Made by a program: the position numbers and the translations under genes. The notes under the pieces were generated by a model. It was not told the DNA's origin, searched no databases, and saw only the letters and a list, made by a program, of their open reading frames with translations. Shown here one piece after another: positions 35,592 through 44,101 of a stretch of 64,000 bases of DNA; within the stretch, counting starts at the first letter, position 1; every line of letters starts with the position of its first letter. The DNA is from Tardiphaga sp. 709 (GTDB lineage: Bacteria > Pseudomonadota > Alphaproteobacteria > Rhizobiales > Xanthobacteraceae): positions 2,294,001-2,358,000 of the forward strand of contig NZ_CP135529.1 of the NCBI RefSeq assembly GCF_032401055.1. The letters are read 5' to 3'.

Positions 35592-35674
35592 GCGTCTGCG
35601 GCAATTAACTCAAGCCAACAATGTCAATCGCGATAAATGCGAGCATTCAAAAACATCAATCGGAGGATTCGAGC

Positions 35675-36817
35675 ATGAGACATTCGGCAAAGTCGGCGTT
35701 GTACGCCACGGCTACTTTGGTCCTACTGTCAGGGACCGCGACGGCAGACGTCAAGGTGGGCGTGATCACCGGAGCGACCGGCCCCGGAGCGTCCCTCGGC
35801 ATCCCCTACAAAAACACATTCAGCGCCTTGCCAGCCACTCTTGGCGGTGAACCGGTGACGTATATCGTTCTGGATGACGCGACCGATCCGGCGACTGCCG
35901 CGCGCCTGGCGCGCAAGCTTGTCAGCGAGGACCATGTCGATCTGCTGATCGGGTCCGGAAATGTCCCGACCGCGTCGGCAATCAGTTACGTCGCGTCGGA
36001 AACCAAGACGCCTCAGATCGCCCTGTCTCCGCTCAGTGGCGAACCGGCCAAGAACCCGTGGGTCTTCTCGGTGTCCCTGCCAACGACGCTGCAGCTCGGT
36101 GCTGTCGCGGACGACATCAAGGCACGTAACGCAAAAACCGTCGGTTACATTGGCTTCAGCGACGGCTGGGGCGACCAGGTCTACGCGGCGTTGATGAGCC
36201 ACGCGGCGGCGGCCGGCTACACGGTCGTCACGAATGAAAGATACGCGCGGCTCGATACGAGCGTGGTGAGTCAGGCTCTCAAGGTCATCGCGGCAAAACC
36301 GGATGCCGTGGTCCTCGGCGGCTCGGGTACGCCCGGAGCATTGCCACATACGACGTTGGTCGAGCGCGGCTACAAGGGACAGATCTACCACAGCGCTGCA
36401 GTCGTCAACCCCGACTTCCTTCGAATTGGCGGCAAGGCCCTGCAAGGCGCCCTCGTTGCTGCAGGCCCCGTCGTCGTCGTCAGTCAGCTTCCGGACAACA
36501 GTCCCACAAAGAAACCCGGCCTGGACTTCGGCCGTGCCTACGATGCGAAGTTCGGAGCCAACACGAACAATTCGTTCTCCGCCTATTCCTGGGACGCGTA
36601 CCTGATCGCGGACCGGGCGGTCAACGTGGCCCGCGCAAAGGCCAAGCCGGGTACGCCCGAATTCCGGGAAGCCTTGAGAGATGCCATGGAGGGCACCACC
36701 GAGCTTCGGGGCGCGCAAGGCGTGTACACGATGAGCGCATCCGATCACGCCGGCTCCGACAAACGCGCAGTCGTCCTTCTGCGCATCGTGGATGGGGCCT
36801 GGAAACTCGCCCAATAG
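35675..36817 (+). CDS. HAAT-type ABC importer substrate-binding protein
   Basis: About 380 residues. ATG 35675 has GGAGGA upstream. The signal peptide ends near TATA, then VKVGVITGATGPGASLGIPYKN begins a LivK-like type I binding fold. It lies between the ligase gene and the permease genes, so it is the receptor of a complete importer (36961-40582) dedicated to this pathway. The ligand is probably the aromatic or aryl-alkanoic acid that the ligase activates. Confidence 0.92.
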   Translation: MRHSAKSALYATATLVLLSGTATADVKVGVITGATGPGASLGIPYKNTFSALPATLGGEPVTYIVLDDATDPATAARLARKLVSEDHVDLLIGSGNVPTASAISYVASETKTPQIALSPLSGEPAKNPWVFSVSLPTTLQLGAVADDIKARNAKTVGYIGFSDGWGDQVYAALMSHAAAAGYTVVTNERYARLDTSVVSQALKVIAAKPDAVVLGGSGTPGALPHTTLVERGYKGQIYHSAAVVNPDFLRIGGKALQGALVAAGPVVVVSQLPDNSPTKKPGLDFGRAYDAKFGANTNNSFSAYSWDAYLIADRAVNVARAKAKPGTPEFREALRDAMEGTTELRGAQGVYTMSASDHAGSDKRAVVLLRIVDGAWKLAQ

Positions 36818-36960
36818 GCAACGCCGCTCATTGAATTGTCGTTCCGGGAACAATCGCGGGAAATTGGCCTGACCGTGGTCGGGCGTGTGACGCGAAGCTG
36901 GACTTCGCGCAACGTCCGGTCCGAACCATTGCCGATCGTTCTGCTAGATGGAGCCGTGTT

Positions 36961-37998
36961 ATGGATCTGACTGTAGGCTCGATGCTTGCTGTTGACGGAA
37001 TCTCGAACGGCGCGGTGTACGCGTTGATCGGGCTGGCGACCGTGCTGGTTTTCAGCGTGACGAGGATACTCTTTATCGCGCAGGGGGAGTTCGTCGTATT
37101 CGGGGCGATCACCCTGGCGCAAATCAATGCCGGGAGCGTGCCGTCGGCAATCTACCTGCTCGGGACATTGACGCTGGGCTGCCTGTTGCAGGAGCTCTGG
37201 CTGGCCTGGCAACGGCGGCGAGTCGATCGCCGGCTGGCGCGGGAGCTCGCCCGAGTCCTGTTGCCGTCGAGCTTTATTATCGCAGTGACCGTCTTGGCTG
37301 CCCCGGTGGGTCTTCCACTGATACTGCAAGCATTGTTGTCGCTGATGCTGATAGCGCCAATGGGCATGCTTGTCTATCGACTGATCTATCGCTCGATTGC
37401 GGACGCCAGCGTCCTGACGCTGTTGATCGTGTCGGTCGGTGTGCACTTTGCTCTGGTCGGGCTGGGCCTGATCTTCTTCGGTCCTGAAGGCTATCGAACG
37501 TCTGCTTTGTTGGATGTGTCGGTCCAGCTCGGGTCGGTCCCGGTCAGCGGTCAGGCCATCGTCGTGATCGTGACCGCACTTCTCCTGATATCGCTCCTAT
37601 TCTGGTTCTCGACCTGCACCTTTCCAGGAATGGCGCTGCGGGCCGCGGCGGTGAACAGATTGGGAGCGCGCATCGTGGGGCTTTCGAGCGATAGAGCCGG
37701 ACAGACGAGCTTCATTCTTGCCGCCGCGATTGGCGCGTTGTCGGGAATCCTTATCGCCCCGACGACGACGCTGTACTACGACACGGGATTTTTGATCGGC
37801 CTGAAAGGATTTGTGGCTGCGGTCTTCGCGGGCCTGTCAAGCTTTCCAGGCGTCATGATTGGAGCCATCGGAGTGGGCCTTTTGGAGTCGTTCGGCTCGT
37901 TCTGGTCCAGTGCGTTCAAGGATTCGATCGTATTCGGTGCTGTCATCCCGGTTTTGCTGCTGCGCACCATTCTCACGCGGACTCAGGAAGATCATTGA
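36961..37998 (+). CDS. ABC importer permease, LivH type
   Basis: 345 residues, mostly hydrophobic, with the LivH start NGAVYALIGLATVLVFSVTRI and a late GLSSFPGVMIGAIGVGLLES segment. An unusual basic stretch (about residues 80-100, WQRRRVDRRLARELARV) sits between the early and middle membrane helices and makes this longer than the usual ~290. The gap to the binding-protein gene is 143 bp. Confidence 0.9.
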   Translation: MDLTVGSMLAVDGISNGAVYALIGLATVLVFSVTRILFIAQGEFVVFGAITLAQINAGSVPSAIYLLGTLTLGCLLQELWLAWQRRRVDRRLARELARVLLPSSFIIAVTVLAAPVGLPLILQALLSLMLIAPMGMLVYRLIYRSIADASVLTLLIVSVGVHFALVGLGLIFFGPEGYRTSALLDVSVQLGSVPVSGQAIVVIVTALLLISLLFWFSTCTFPGMALRAAAVNRLGARIVGLSSDRAGQTSFILAAAIGALSGILIAPTTTLYYDTGFLIGLKGFVAAVFAGLSSFPGVMIGAIGVGLLESFGSFWSSAFKDSIVFGAVIPVLLLRTILTRTQEDH

Positions 37999-38000
37999 GC

Positions 38001-39842
38001 ATGACCATCGTGACATCTCGATTACTTCGAACCGGACCGCGCCTGCCGTCCGACGTCTGGAGCCGCGCGGCAGTCCGCTGCGTCGGATTTGCCGTGCTTG
38101 GTCTCTTGATCGTGCTGCCATTCCTGCCGATACCTGGATTTGTCATCACGCAGATGAACTACATCGGCATTGATGCGCTGGTGGTCCTGGGATTGGTGCT
38201 GCTGACGGGCGTCGCGGGTCTCACGTCGTTTGGTCAGGCCGCGTTTGTCGGGATCGGCGCCTATACAACGGCCTATCTCTCGACCGCGTTCGGCCTGTCG
38301 CCCTGGATCGGCCTGCTTGCAGGACTGGCTTTAACTACCGTGACGGCCTTGGTTGTCGGCTTCGTCACCCTGCGAATGTCCGCACTCAATCTGCCGCTCG
38401 CTACCATCGCCTGGTGCATCGCACTGTATTATGTGGTGGGAAATCTGGATGCGCTCGGCCGCTACGATGGCCTCGTCAACATTCCGCCGCTCGAACTGGC
38501 CGGCTTCAGCCTGCAGGATGGCAGACGGTTTTATTTCTTGATCTGGGGAATGGCGGTTTTATCGGCGGTGGCGATGGTCCGGCTGCTTGACTCGCGGACT
38601 GGTCGGGTCATGCGCGCGATCAACGTCGATCGTGGAGGTGGGGCCACCATGCCGGAGTCCCTTGGCGCGTCTGTCTTCAGACACAAGCTGTTGGCCTTCG
38701 TGATAGCGGCTCTCCTTGCATCGGTTGCCGGATGGCTTTTTGCACACATGCAGCGAACCGTGAATCCGTCTCCGTTCGGCATCGGCCGTAGCCTCGATTA
38801 TCTTTTCATGGCGGTTCTCGGAGGCGTTGGCCACATCTGGGGCGCGTTCTTAGGCGCGGCGTTCACGACAGTGCTCAAGGATCTGCTTCAGGACTGGTTG
38901 CCCCGCCTGTTCGGATCAGCCGGCAGCTACGAGATCGTTGTTTTCGGCGTCCTTCTCATCGTGGTGCTCAAGATCGCACCCGGCGGTCTCTGGTCGATCG
39001 TGGAGCGAATGTGGCGGTCACCGCGACCCAGGCGGGATTGGGAAGATGCGCCCCCGCTCCTTGATCGGCCGAAGCAAGTCCCCGGCCAAGCGCTTCTCCG
39101 GGTCGAAGCTGTCAGCAAGCGGTTTGGCGGGCTGGCCGCCGTCCAAGATGTCACCTTCACGGTCGGCAGTGGCGAAATCGTCGGCCTGATTGGTCCAAAC
39201 GGCGCCGGAAAGTCCACGACGTTCAACCTGATATCCGGCGTCACACCCTTGTCCACCGGGCGGGTCACCGTAGGTGGCGAACGTGTGGACGGCCAACCGT
39301 CCCGCCGCATCGCCAGGCTTGGCGTTTCTCGCACGTTCCAGCACGTCAAGCTCGTCCCCGACATGACGGTACTGGAGAATGTCGCGATGGGTTGCATCCT
39401 GCGGACGCGCGCAGGGGCATGGTCGTCGATCCTGCATCTGGACCGGGCGGAAGAAAGATCCACGATGAAGGAGGCCGAGCGGCAATTGGCACGAATCGGA
39501 TTGTCGTCGGTGATGTTCGATCTCGCCGGAAATCTTGCTCTTGGTCCTCAACGGCTTGTCGAAATCGCACGCGCCCTGGCGACCGATCCCGTTCTATTGC
39601 TCCTCGACGAACCCGCTGCGGGACTGAGACACGCGGAAAAAGCCAAGCTCGCGGATGTTCTGAGCCAGTTGAAGGACGAGGGCCTCAGCCTGTTGCTGGT
39701 CGAGCACGACATGGATTTCGTCATGCGCCTGGCTGATCGAATCGTGGTGATGGAATTCGGCAAGAAGCTCATCGAAGGAACTCCGGCGGAGGTCCGCGCC
39801 AGTCCGTTGGTAAGAGCAGCTTATCTAGGGACGGATCATTAA
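38001..39842 (+). CDS. ABC importer permease-ATPase fusion (LivM-LivG)
   Basis: About 613 residues. Residues 1-340 are a LivM permease (GLTSFGQAAFVGIGAYTTAYLS, GGVGHIWGAFLGAAF). A linker of basic residues leads to a LivG-type ATPase (about 365-613) with Walker A GPNGAGKST, Walker B LLLLDEPAAGL and the H-switch VEHDMDF. The signature reads NLALGPQRLVEIARAL instead of an LSGGQ-like form. The start is ATG 38001 (AGGAAG upstream); a TTG at 37995 overlapping the preceding stop is unlikely. Such fusions occur in HAAT systems but are less common than split genes. Confidence 0.92.
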   Translation: MTIVTSRLLRTGPRLPSDVWSRAAVRCVGFAVLGLLIVLPFLPIPGFVITQMNYIGIDALVVLGLVLLTGVAGLTSFGQAAFVGIGAYTTAYLSTAFGLSPWIGLLAGLALTTVTALVVGFVTLRMSALNLPLATIAWCIALYYVVGNLDALGRYDGLVNIPPLELAGFSLQDGRRFYFLIWGMAVLSAVAMVRLLDSRTGRVMRAINVDRGGGATMPESLGASVFRHKLLAFVIAALLASVAGWLFAHMQRTVNPSPFGIGRSLDYLFMAVLGGVGHIWGAFLGAAFTTVLKDLLQDWLPRLFGSAGSYEIVVFGVLLIVVLKIAPGGLWSIVERMWRSPRPRRDWEDAPPLLDRPKQVPGQALLRVEAVSKRFGGLAAVQDVTFTVGSGEIVGLIGPNGAGKSTTFNLISGVTPLSTGRVTVGGERVDGQPSRRIARLGVSRTFQHVKLVPDMTVLENVAMGCILRTRAGAWSSILHLDRAEERSTMKEAERQLARIGLSSVMFDLAGNLALGPQRLVEIARALATDPVLLLLDEPAAGLRHAEKAKLADVLSQLKDEGLSLLLVEHDMDFVMRLADRIVVMEFGKKLIEGTPAEVRASPLVRAAYLGTDH

Positions 39843-39844
39843 AG

Positions 39845-40582
39845 ATGGCCACATCGATTCTGGAGGTCGGCGGCCTGTGCGCCGGCTACGGCAAGGCCCG
39901 CGTACTGGAAGGCGTGTCGCTGCGCGCAGGACATGGTCAAATCGTTTCAGTGCTCGGTCCCAATGGCGCCGGCAAGTCGACCCTGCTCAACTCTCTCGGG
40001 GGCGTCATGCCGTCGGAGGGCACTGTAGTCTTCGATGGCGAGGACATTTCGACGTGGCCTCTCGAAGAACGGGTCATGGCCGGTGTGGCGCTGGTCCCGG
40101 AGAAGCGCGAATTGTTCGGGACCATGACCGTCGAGGAAAATCTCTTGCTCGGGGGACAGCGGCCGAGGTCGCTCGGGGACCGTGCCTGGCGCGACGGACT
40201 TGAACCCGTCTACGCGTTGTTTACACGATTGAAGGAACGCAGGCGACAGCAATCGAACACTTTGTCGGGCGGTGAGCGGCAGATGCTGGCGATCGGCAGG
40301 GCGCTCATGAGCCGACCGAAACTGCTTCTTCTCGATGAACCCAGTCTCGGCCTCGCGCCTCTGATCGTTCAGGACATCATGCAGACGATCTCACGTCTTT
40401 GCGGCGACGGCCTGAGCGTTCTGCTCGTCGAGCAGAACGCTCGCGCGGCACTGGAGATCTCCCACTACGGGTATGTCCTCGAGATGGGTAGTTTCTTCGT
40501 GCAGGGAACCGCAGATGTCCTCCGGTCCGACGAAAGGCTCGTCGCGACATATCTCGGCAACGAAAAGCCGACAAGAAATTGA
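39845..40582 (+). CDS. ABC importer ATPase, LivF type
   Basis: 245 residues. Walker A GPNGAGKSTLL, signature LSGGERQMLAIGRALM, Walker B LLLLDEPSLGLAP and switch LLVEQNARAAL are all intact. It starts 2 bp after the fusion gene and forms the second nucleotide-binding subunit of the importer. Confidence 0.93.
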   Translation: MATSILEVGGLCAGYGKARVLEGVSLRAGHGQIVSVLGPNGAGKSTLLNSLGGVMPSEGTVVFDGEDISTWPLEERVMAGVALVPEKRELFGTMTVEENLLLGGQRPRSLGDRAWRDGLEPVYALFTRLKERRRQQSNTLSGGERQMLAIGRALMSRPKLLLLDEPSLGLAPLIVQDIMQTISRLCGDGLSVLLVEQNARAALEISHYGYVLEMGSFFVQGTADVLRSDERLVATYLGNEKPTRN

Positions 40583-40774
40583 CAGGGAGCTTCGCATGCT
40601 TCTTCAACAACGATCGTGTCGGTAGCTATCCGCAACCCGGCTGCCTGAATGATGGATCGGCGCCGGTCGCCTCGAATCGTTCGCGCGTGCCCGGTTCCTT
40701 CGACGGAGATTGACATTTCCCCGGCTCATCGTCATTCAACCTTGGACGTCAAAAGCGCGTGGCTGGTGGGTCGA

Positions 40775-41368
40775 ATGGCTAAGCGGACTGTTGTTGAAAC
40801 AAAAAAACGGCGGGTGGCTGTCGGGACAGCCAAGACCAAATCCACCGACTTTCATCTGAACGAGTTGCTTCCGTACCTCATCAATCGTGTAGCCAACGCC
40901 ACGACTCAGCTCTTCGCCCGAGATATTGCCCCATTTGACCTGAGCGTGCCCATGTGGCGCGTCATTGCAGTGCTTTCAGAGATGGGTGAGCAACGACTAG
41001 TCGATCTTGCGACCATGACGTCAATTGACGCCTCGACGCTCTCTCGATTGGTCGAGACCATGCAAGCCGATAAACTTCTCGCAAAAGTGCGATCAAAGAC
41101 AAATCGACGGGAATTGGTTTTGACCGTTGCGCCACGCGGCAAAGAGCTGTCCAGACTTCTGGCTCCGGTTGCGCAAGCCTATGAGACCCGGTTGACTGCA
41201 GGCCTGCCCGAGTCCGAGCTCGCCACGGCGCGAAAGGTTCTAAAGCATATGTTTCATCAGCTTTCGGAACTCAAAGCGCAGGCGGACCTCGACTCGAGAG
41301 CTACTCGTCGACAAACGCCAGTACTTGCAAAGACCTTGCTTCGATCGAGATCGTCGGCAAAGTCATAA
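40775..41368 (+). CDS. MarR-family regulator closing the second CoA cluster
   Basis: About 197 residues. The start is set at ATG 40775, leaving a basic N-terminal tail (MAKRTVVETKKRRVAV); a longer frame from 40649 adds an unlikely leader. The core (LPYLINRVANATTQLFARD, then SIDASTLSRLVETMQADKLL, then RSKTNRRELVLTV) is collinear with the MarR protein at 19674. The two CoA clusters therefore end with paralogous regulators. Aryl acids or their CoA esters are likely effectors (inference). Confidence 0.9.
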   Translation: MAKRTVVETKKRRVAVGTAKTKSTDFHLNELLPYLINRVANATTQLFARDIAPFDLSVPMWRVIAVLSEMGEQRLVDLATMTSIDASTLSRLVETMQADKLLAKVRSKTNRRELVLTVAPRGKELSRLLAPVAQAYETRLTAGLPESELATARKVLKHMFHQLSELKAQADLDSRATRRQTPVLAKTLLRSRSSAKS

Positions 41369-41857
41369 TAACCATCGTCACATCGGCGTTCAACGCCGCC
41401 GTTCGCGGATTCGATCGACAAGCCGGTGAAAGCCGTGTTGGTAATGATCTTCTACGATATCCTGTGCACGCCAGCATGCGCCAGACGTTGGCAGTATCGC
41501 TGGCGTAAAGAACACGGCGGCCTCATCCCGCTGGTCCAGAATATCCGTCAGGCCAAAAATCTTAGTCGTTACGTGAGCCGGGCTACGCGCGAAGCGGGAA
41601 GACGCCGTTTGAAGGAAGCTCGGCACTTCAGCGCCACGAGTAGTCCACTAGAGCACAAGACGTTAGATGGCTGCCGCACAATATAAGGCTCGCCTGGGTT
41701 CTATACCTGCGTCAGTGGAGTCCCGAAGATCTCATCGTGTCGGATAGCACCAGTCATGATCTTTCGACACGTCCGCGATCGCAGTCGCACAGAAAACCAG
41801 CACGATGCCTCACCGGCGCACGGTAAACTGCTTGTTTCATGCACACGGCTAGTCCCC

Positions 41858-41892
41858 GCACGTAGCCTTGCAGAAATGCCTAATGGCCTCCC
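41858..41892 (+). promoter_or_regulatory. Shared 35-bp element, copy A
   Basis: GCAC, eight variable bases, then GCAGAAATGCCTRATGGCC followed by a pyrimidine-rich end. An equivalent element with identical spacing is at 48358-48392, upstream of the nitrilase gene. Copy A ends 44 bp before the start of the ABC-importer/aldoxime dehydratase operon. A common binding site for one regulator is the simplest reading. Confidence 0.6.
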
Positions 41893-41896
41893 CTGT

Positions 41897-41914
41897 GTGA
41901 GCCGATAGGCTCAC
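41897..41914. promoter_or_regulatory. Inverted repeat GTGAGCC-GATA-GGCTCAC
   Basis: Perfect 7-bp arms around a 4-bp centre, 22 bp upstream of the ATG at 41937 and 4 bp after the shared element. It could be a repressor site or a leader hairpin ahead of the GAGGGAG ribosome-binding site. It is absent from the nitrilase leader. Confidence 0.5.
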
Positions 41915-41936
41915 CTCGGAGATAGAGGGAGCCGTC

Positions 41937-43100
41937 ATGACCAAATCGAGATTGTTATCGTTGCTCGGGGGCGCGATTACGCTGTGCGCGCTAATTGATA
42001 CGCCCGCGGCAGCAAAGGATACGGTGAAGATTGCCTTCATCGGCCCGCTATCGGGCGGTAACTCGGCGCCGGGCCTCGGCGGCCGCAATTCAGCTACGCT
42101 GGCCGTGCAGCAGCGCAATGCAGACCCGGCTGCAAAATACACCTACGAACTTGTGACCTTCGACGACGAATGCAAGCCAAATGTCGGCATACAGGTGGCG
42201 ACCAAGGCCGCTTCCGACAACTCGATCGTGGCCGGAGTTACGCATTATTGCTCCGCAGTCGGTATCGCGACCGTGGACACCTACGCGCGTTTTGGACTAC
42301 CCGTCGTGGTCTGGGGGGCGATCCTGCCTGAGATCACCTATGGAAACGATTTCAAGGAAATACACCGCGTCAATGGTACGATGATCAATGAGGGCAAGCT
42401 CGCCGCCGAATTCCTGACCAAGCAGGGCTACAAGAAGTTCGTGGTCATCCATGACACCACGGACTATGGCAAGGGCCAAAACAAGTACTTCGCGGAGTAT
42501 CTCAAGCCTACCGGTAACGAGGTCATAGCAACCTTTCCGGTAAGCCCGGACCAGCAGGATTTCACAGCCGAACTGACGAAGATCAAGGAATTGAAGCCCG
42601 ATCTGATACTCGTCGGCGGACTGACACCGCTTGGAGTCCGGCTGCGGTCGCAGATGGATCGCGTTGGCGTGACCGCGCAGCTGGCCGGAGTTTCTGGTAT
42701 CATGACAGCCGGCTTTCTCGAAGGCACGGGCGCAGCCGGCGAGGGTACCGTCTCATTCCACAACGGAGCCCCGATCAGCAAATATCCCCAGGGACAGGCT
42801 TTTATCGACGCGTATGCCAAAGCGGGATTTCGCGAAGACCCCGACGCCTACGGACCCTTCGCCTATTCAGCCGCTAGTTTGGTGATCGATGCCATCGAGA
42901 AGGTGGGGCCCGACCGCAAGAAGGTGAAAGCGGTCCTCAACACCACCAAGGGCCATAAGGCGCTGGTCGGCGAGATCAACTTCGACGGGCACCGCCAGAA
43001 CATCGTCAACGCCAATGTCTACGTCGCTCAAGACGGCAAGTGGGTCTATTGGCCGGACAGCGACTATGCCGCTGGCAAGAAGAAACTCGCGAAGAACTGA
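41937..43100 (+). CDS. HAAT-type ABC importer binding protein of the aldoxime cluster
   Basis: 387 residues. A signal peptide ends at TPAAA, followed by KIAFIGPLSGGNSAPGLGGRN, a LivK/amino-acid-type type I binding fold. GAGGGAG precedes the ATG. It heads a six-gene run ending in aldoxime dehydratase. Co-transcription suggests it binds an aldoxime, nitrile or parent amino-acid-like compound rather than leucine; that is inference. Confidence 0.92.
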   Translation: MTKSRLLSLLGGAITLCALIDTPAAAKDTVKIAFIGPLSGGNSAPGLGGRNSATLAVQQRNADPAAKYTYELVTFDDECKPNVGIQVATKAASDNSIVAGVTHYCSAVGIATVDTYARFGLPVVVWGAILPEITYGNDFKEIHRVNGTMINEGKLAAEFLTKQGYKKFVVIHDTTDYGKGQNKYFAEYLKPTGNEVIATFPVSPDQQDFTAELTKIKELKPDLILVGGLTPLGVRLRSQMDRVGVTAQLAGVSGIMTAGFLEGTGAAGEGTVSFHNGAPISKYPQGQAFIDAYAKAGFREDPDAYGPFAYSAASLVIDAIEKVGPDRKKVKAVLNTTKGHKALVGEINFDGHRQNIVNANVYVAQDGKWVYWPDSDYAAGKKKLAKN

Positions 43101-43179
43101 GTTTTCTCGGCAAGGTGGCGGGCATCCACCCTGCCGCCCTAGCCAGCCTCTATCAAATCATTGTTTCGAGGACCATGTG

Positions 43180-44100
43180 ATGGATCTAGGCATTCTCGCC
43201 CAGCAAATTTTCAACGGCCTGATGCTTGGCGTGATCTATGCAATGATTGCGGTCGGTTTCTCGCTGTTTTTCGGCGTGCTGGACATTATCAAGTTCTCAC
43301 ACGGCGACGTTGTCACTGTCGGCGCATTCTCCGGTCTCGGCGCTGTCGGACTTGCGGGAGGCTTAGTCGTGTTCTCGCCGGCGCTTGCACTTGCCGCGGG
43401 CCTCGCCGCCGCCGTAGCTATGGGATCGCTCGCCGGCATCCTGATCGGCCGCTTGCTGGTTATGCCGTTGCGTCACGCGCCAGCCGTCAACGTGCTGCTT
43501 GCGACGCTGATGGCAGGAACCGTGCTACGCGAAACCATCCGGCTCGGCGTGCCAAATGGCGGAAACCCGAAGCCGTTTCCAGCATTGCTGCCAAGCGGTA
43601 CCATAGCGACCGGGTCCTTCAGCGTCGGCATCGATAGCGTAATGATCCTTTGCGCCGGCTTGTCGCTCGTGTTCGCCACGCATCTTCTGATCACGCGGAC
43701 CCGACTGGGACTGTCGATCCGCGCGGTTGCGCAGGATGGCGAGATCGCGCGGTTGTCGGGGATCGACTTTCAGCGGGTCGTGCTGGGGACGTTTGCGTTG
43801 GGCTCCGCGTTGGCTGCTTTCGCCGGTTGCATGCTGGGTCTGTATTACCGTGAGATCAATTTCAGTATGGGCGTTTTGCTCGGAATCATCGGCTTTGCTT
43901 CGGCTGTGATTGGCGGGCTTGGCAGTCTGCTTGGCCCGATCATCGGAGGCTTCCTTTTCGCGGGCGTGCAGACCCTGGTCGTCGTGCTGCTGCCATTCTC
44001 CAGTGCCTACAAGGACGTCGTCGCCTTCGCAGCCATTATTGTTCTCATCGGTTTTTTCCCGACCGGGCTGATCGCCGAACGACGCAGTGAGCGGGTGTGA
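43180..44100 (+). CDS. ABC importer permease, LivH type
   Basis: About 306 residues from ATG 43180. It is hydrophobic, with the characteristic start IFNGLMLGVIYAMIAVGFSLFFGVLDIIKFSHGD and RLSGIDFQRVVLGTFALGSALA in the cytoplasmic coupling region. The frame is open upstream to 43015, but that part overlaps the binding-protein gene and is not coding. Confidence 0.92.
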   Translation: MDLGILAQQIFNGLMLGVIYAMIAVGFSLFFGVLDIIKFSHGDVVTVGAFSGLGAVGLAGGLVVFSPALALAAGLAAAVAMGSLAGILIGRLLVMPLRHAPAVNVLLATLMAGTVLRETIRLGVPNGGNPKPFPALLPSGTIATGSFSVGIDSVMILCAGLSLVFATHLLITRTRLGLSIRAVAQDGEIARLSGIDFQRVVLGTFALGSALAAFAGCMLGLYYREINFSMGVLLGIIGFASAVIGGLGSLLGPIIGGFLFAGVQTLVVVLLPFSSAYKDVVAFAAIIVLIGFFPTGLIAERRSERV

Positions 44101-44101
44101 G

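Larger units (their letters stand above)
41369..41936. other. Intergenic region with regulatory elements, no gene seen
   Basis: About 570 bp. Short open frames on both strands (41390-41626 minus, 41426-41686 plus) match nothing I recognise and lack ribosome-binding sites. The last 80 bp hold the shared 35-bp element and a 7-bp inverted repeat, upstream of the aldoxime cluster. Confidence 0.5.

Noticed and set aside
41390-41686. Two overlapping small open frames after the MarR gene
   Set aside because: Opposite-strand frames with no recognisable motif or ribosome-binding site; probably chance or old decay.
41858-41872. Sigma-54 promoter (GCAC...TTGCA) in the shared element
   Set aside because: The -24 GG is missing and the GG-N10-GC spacing is wrong; copy B does not fit either.
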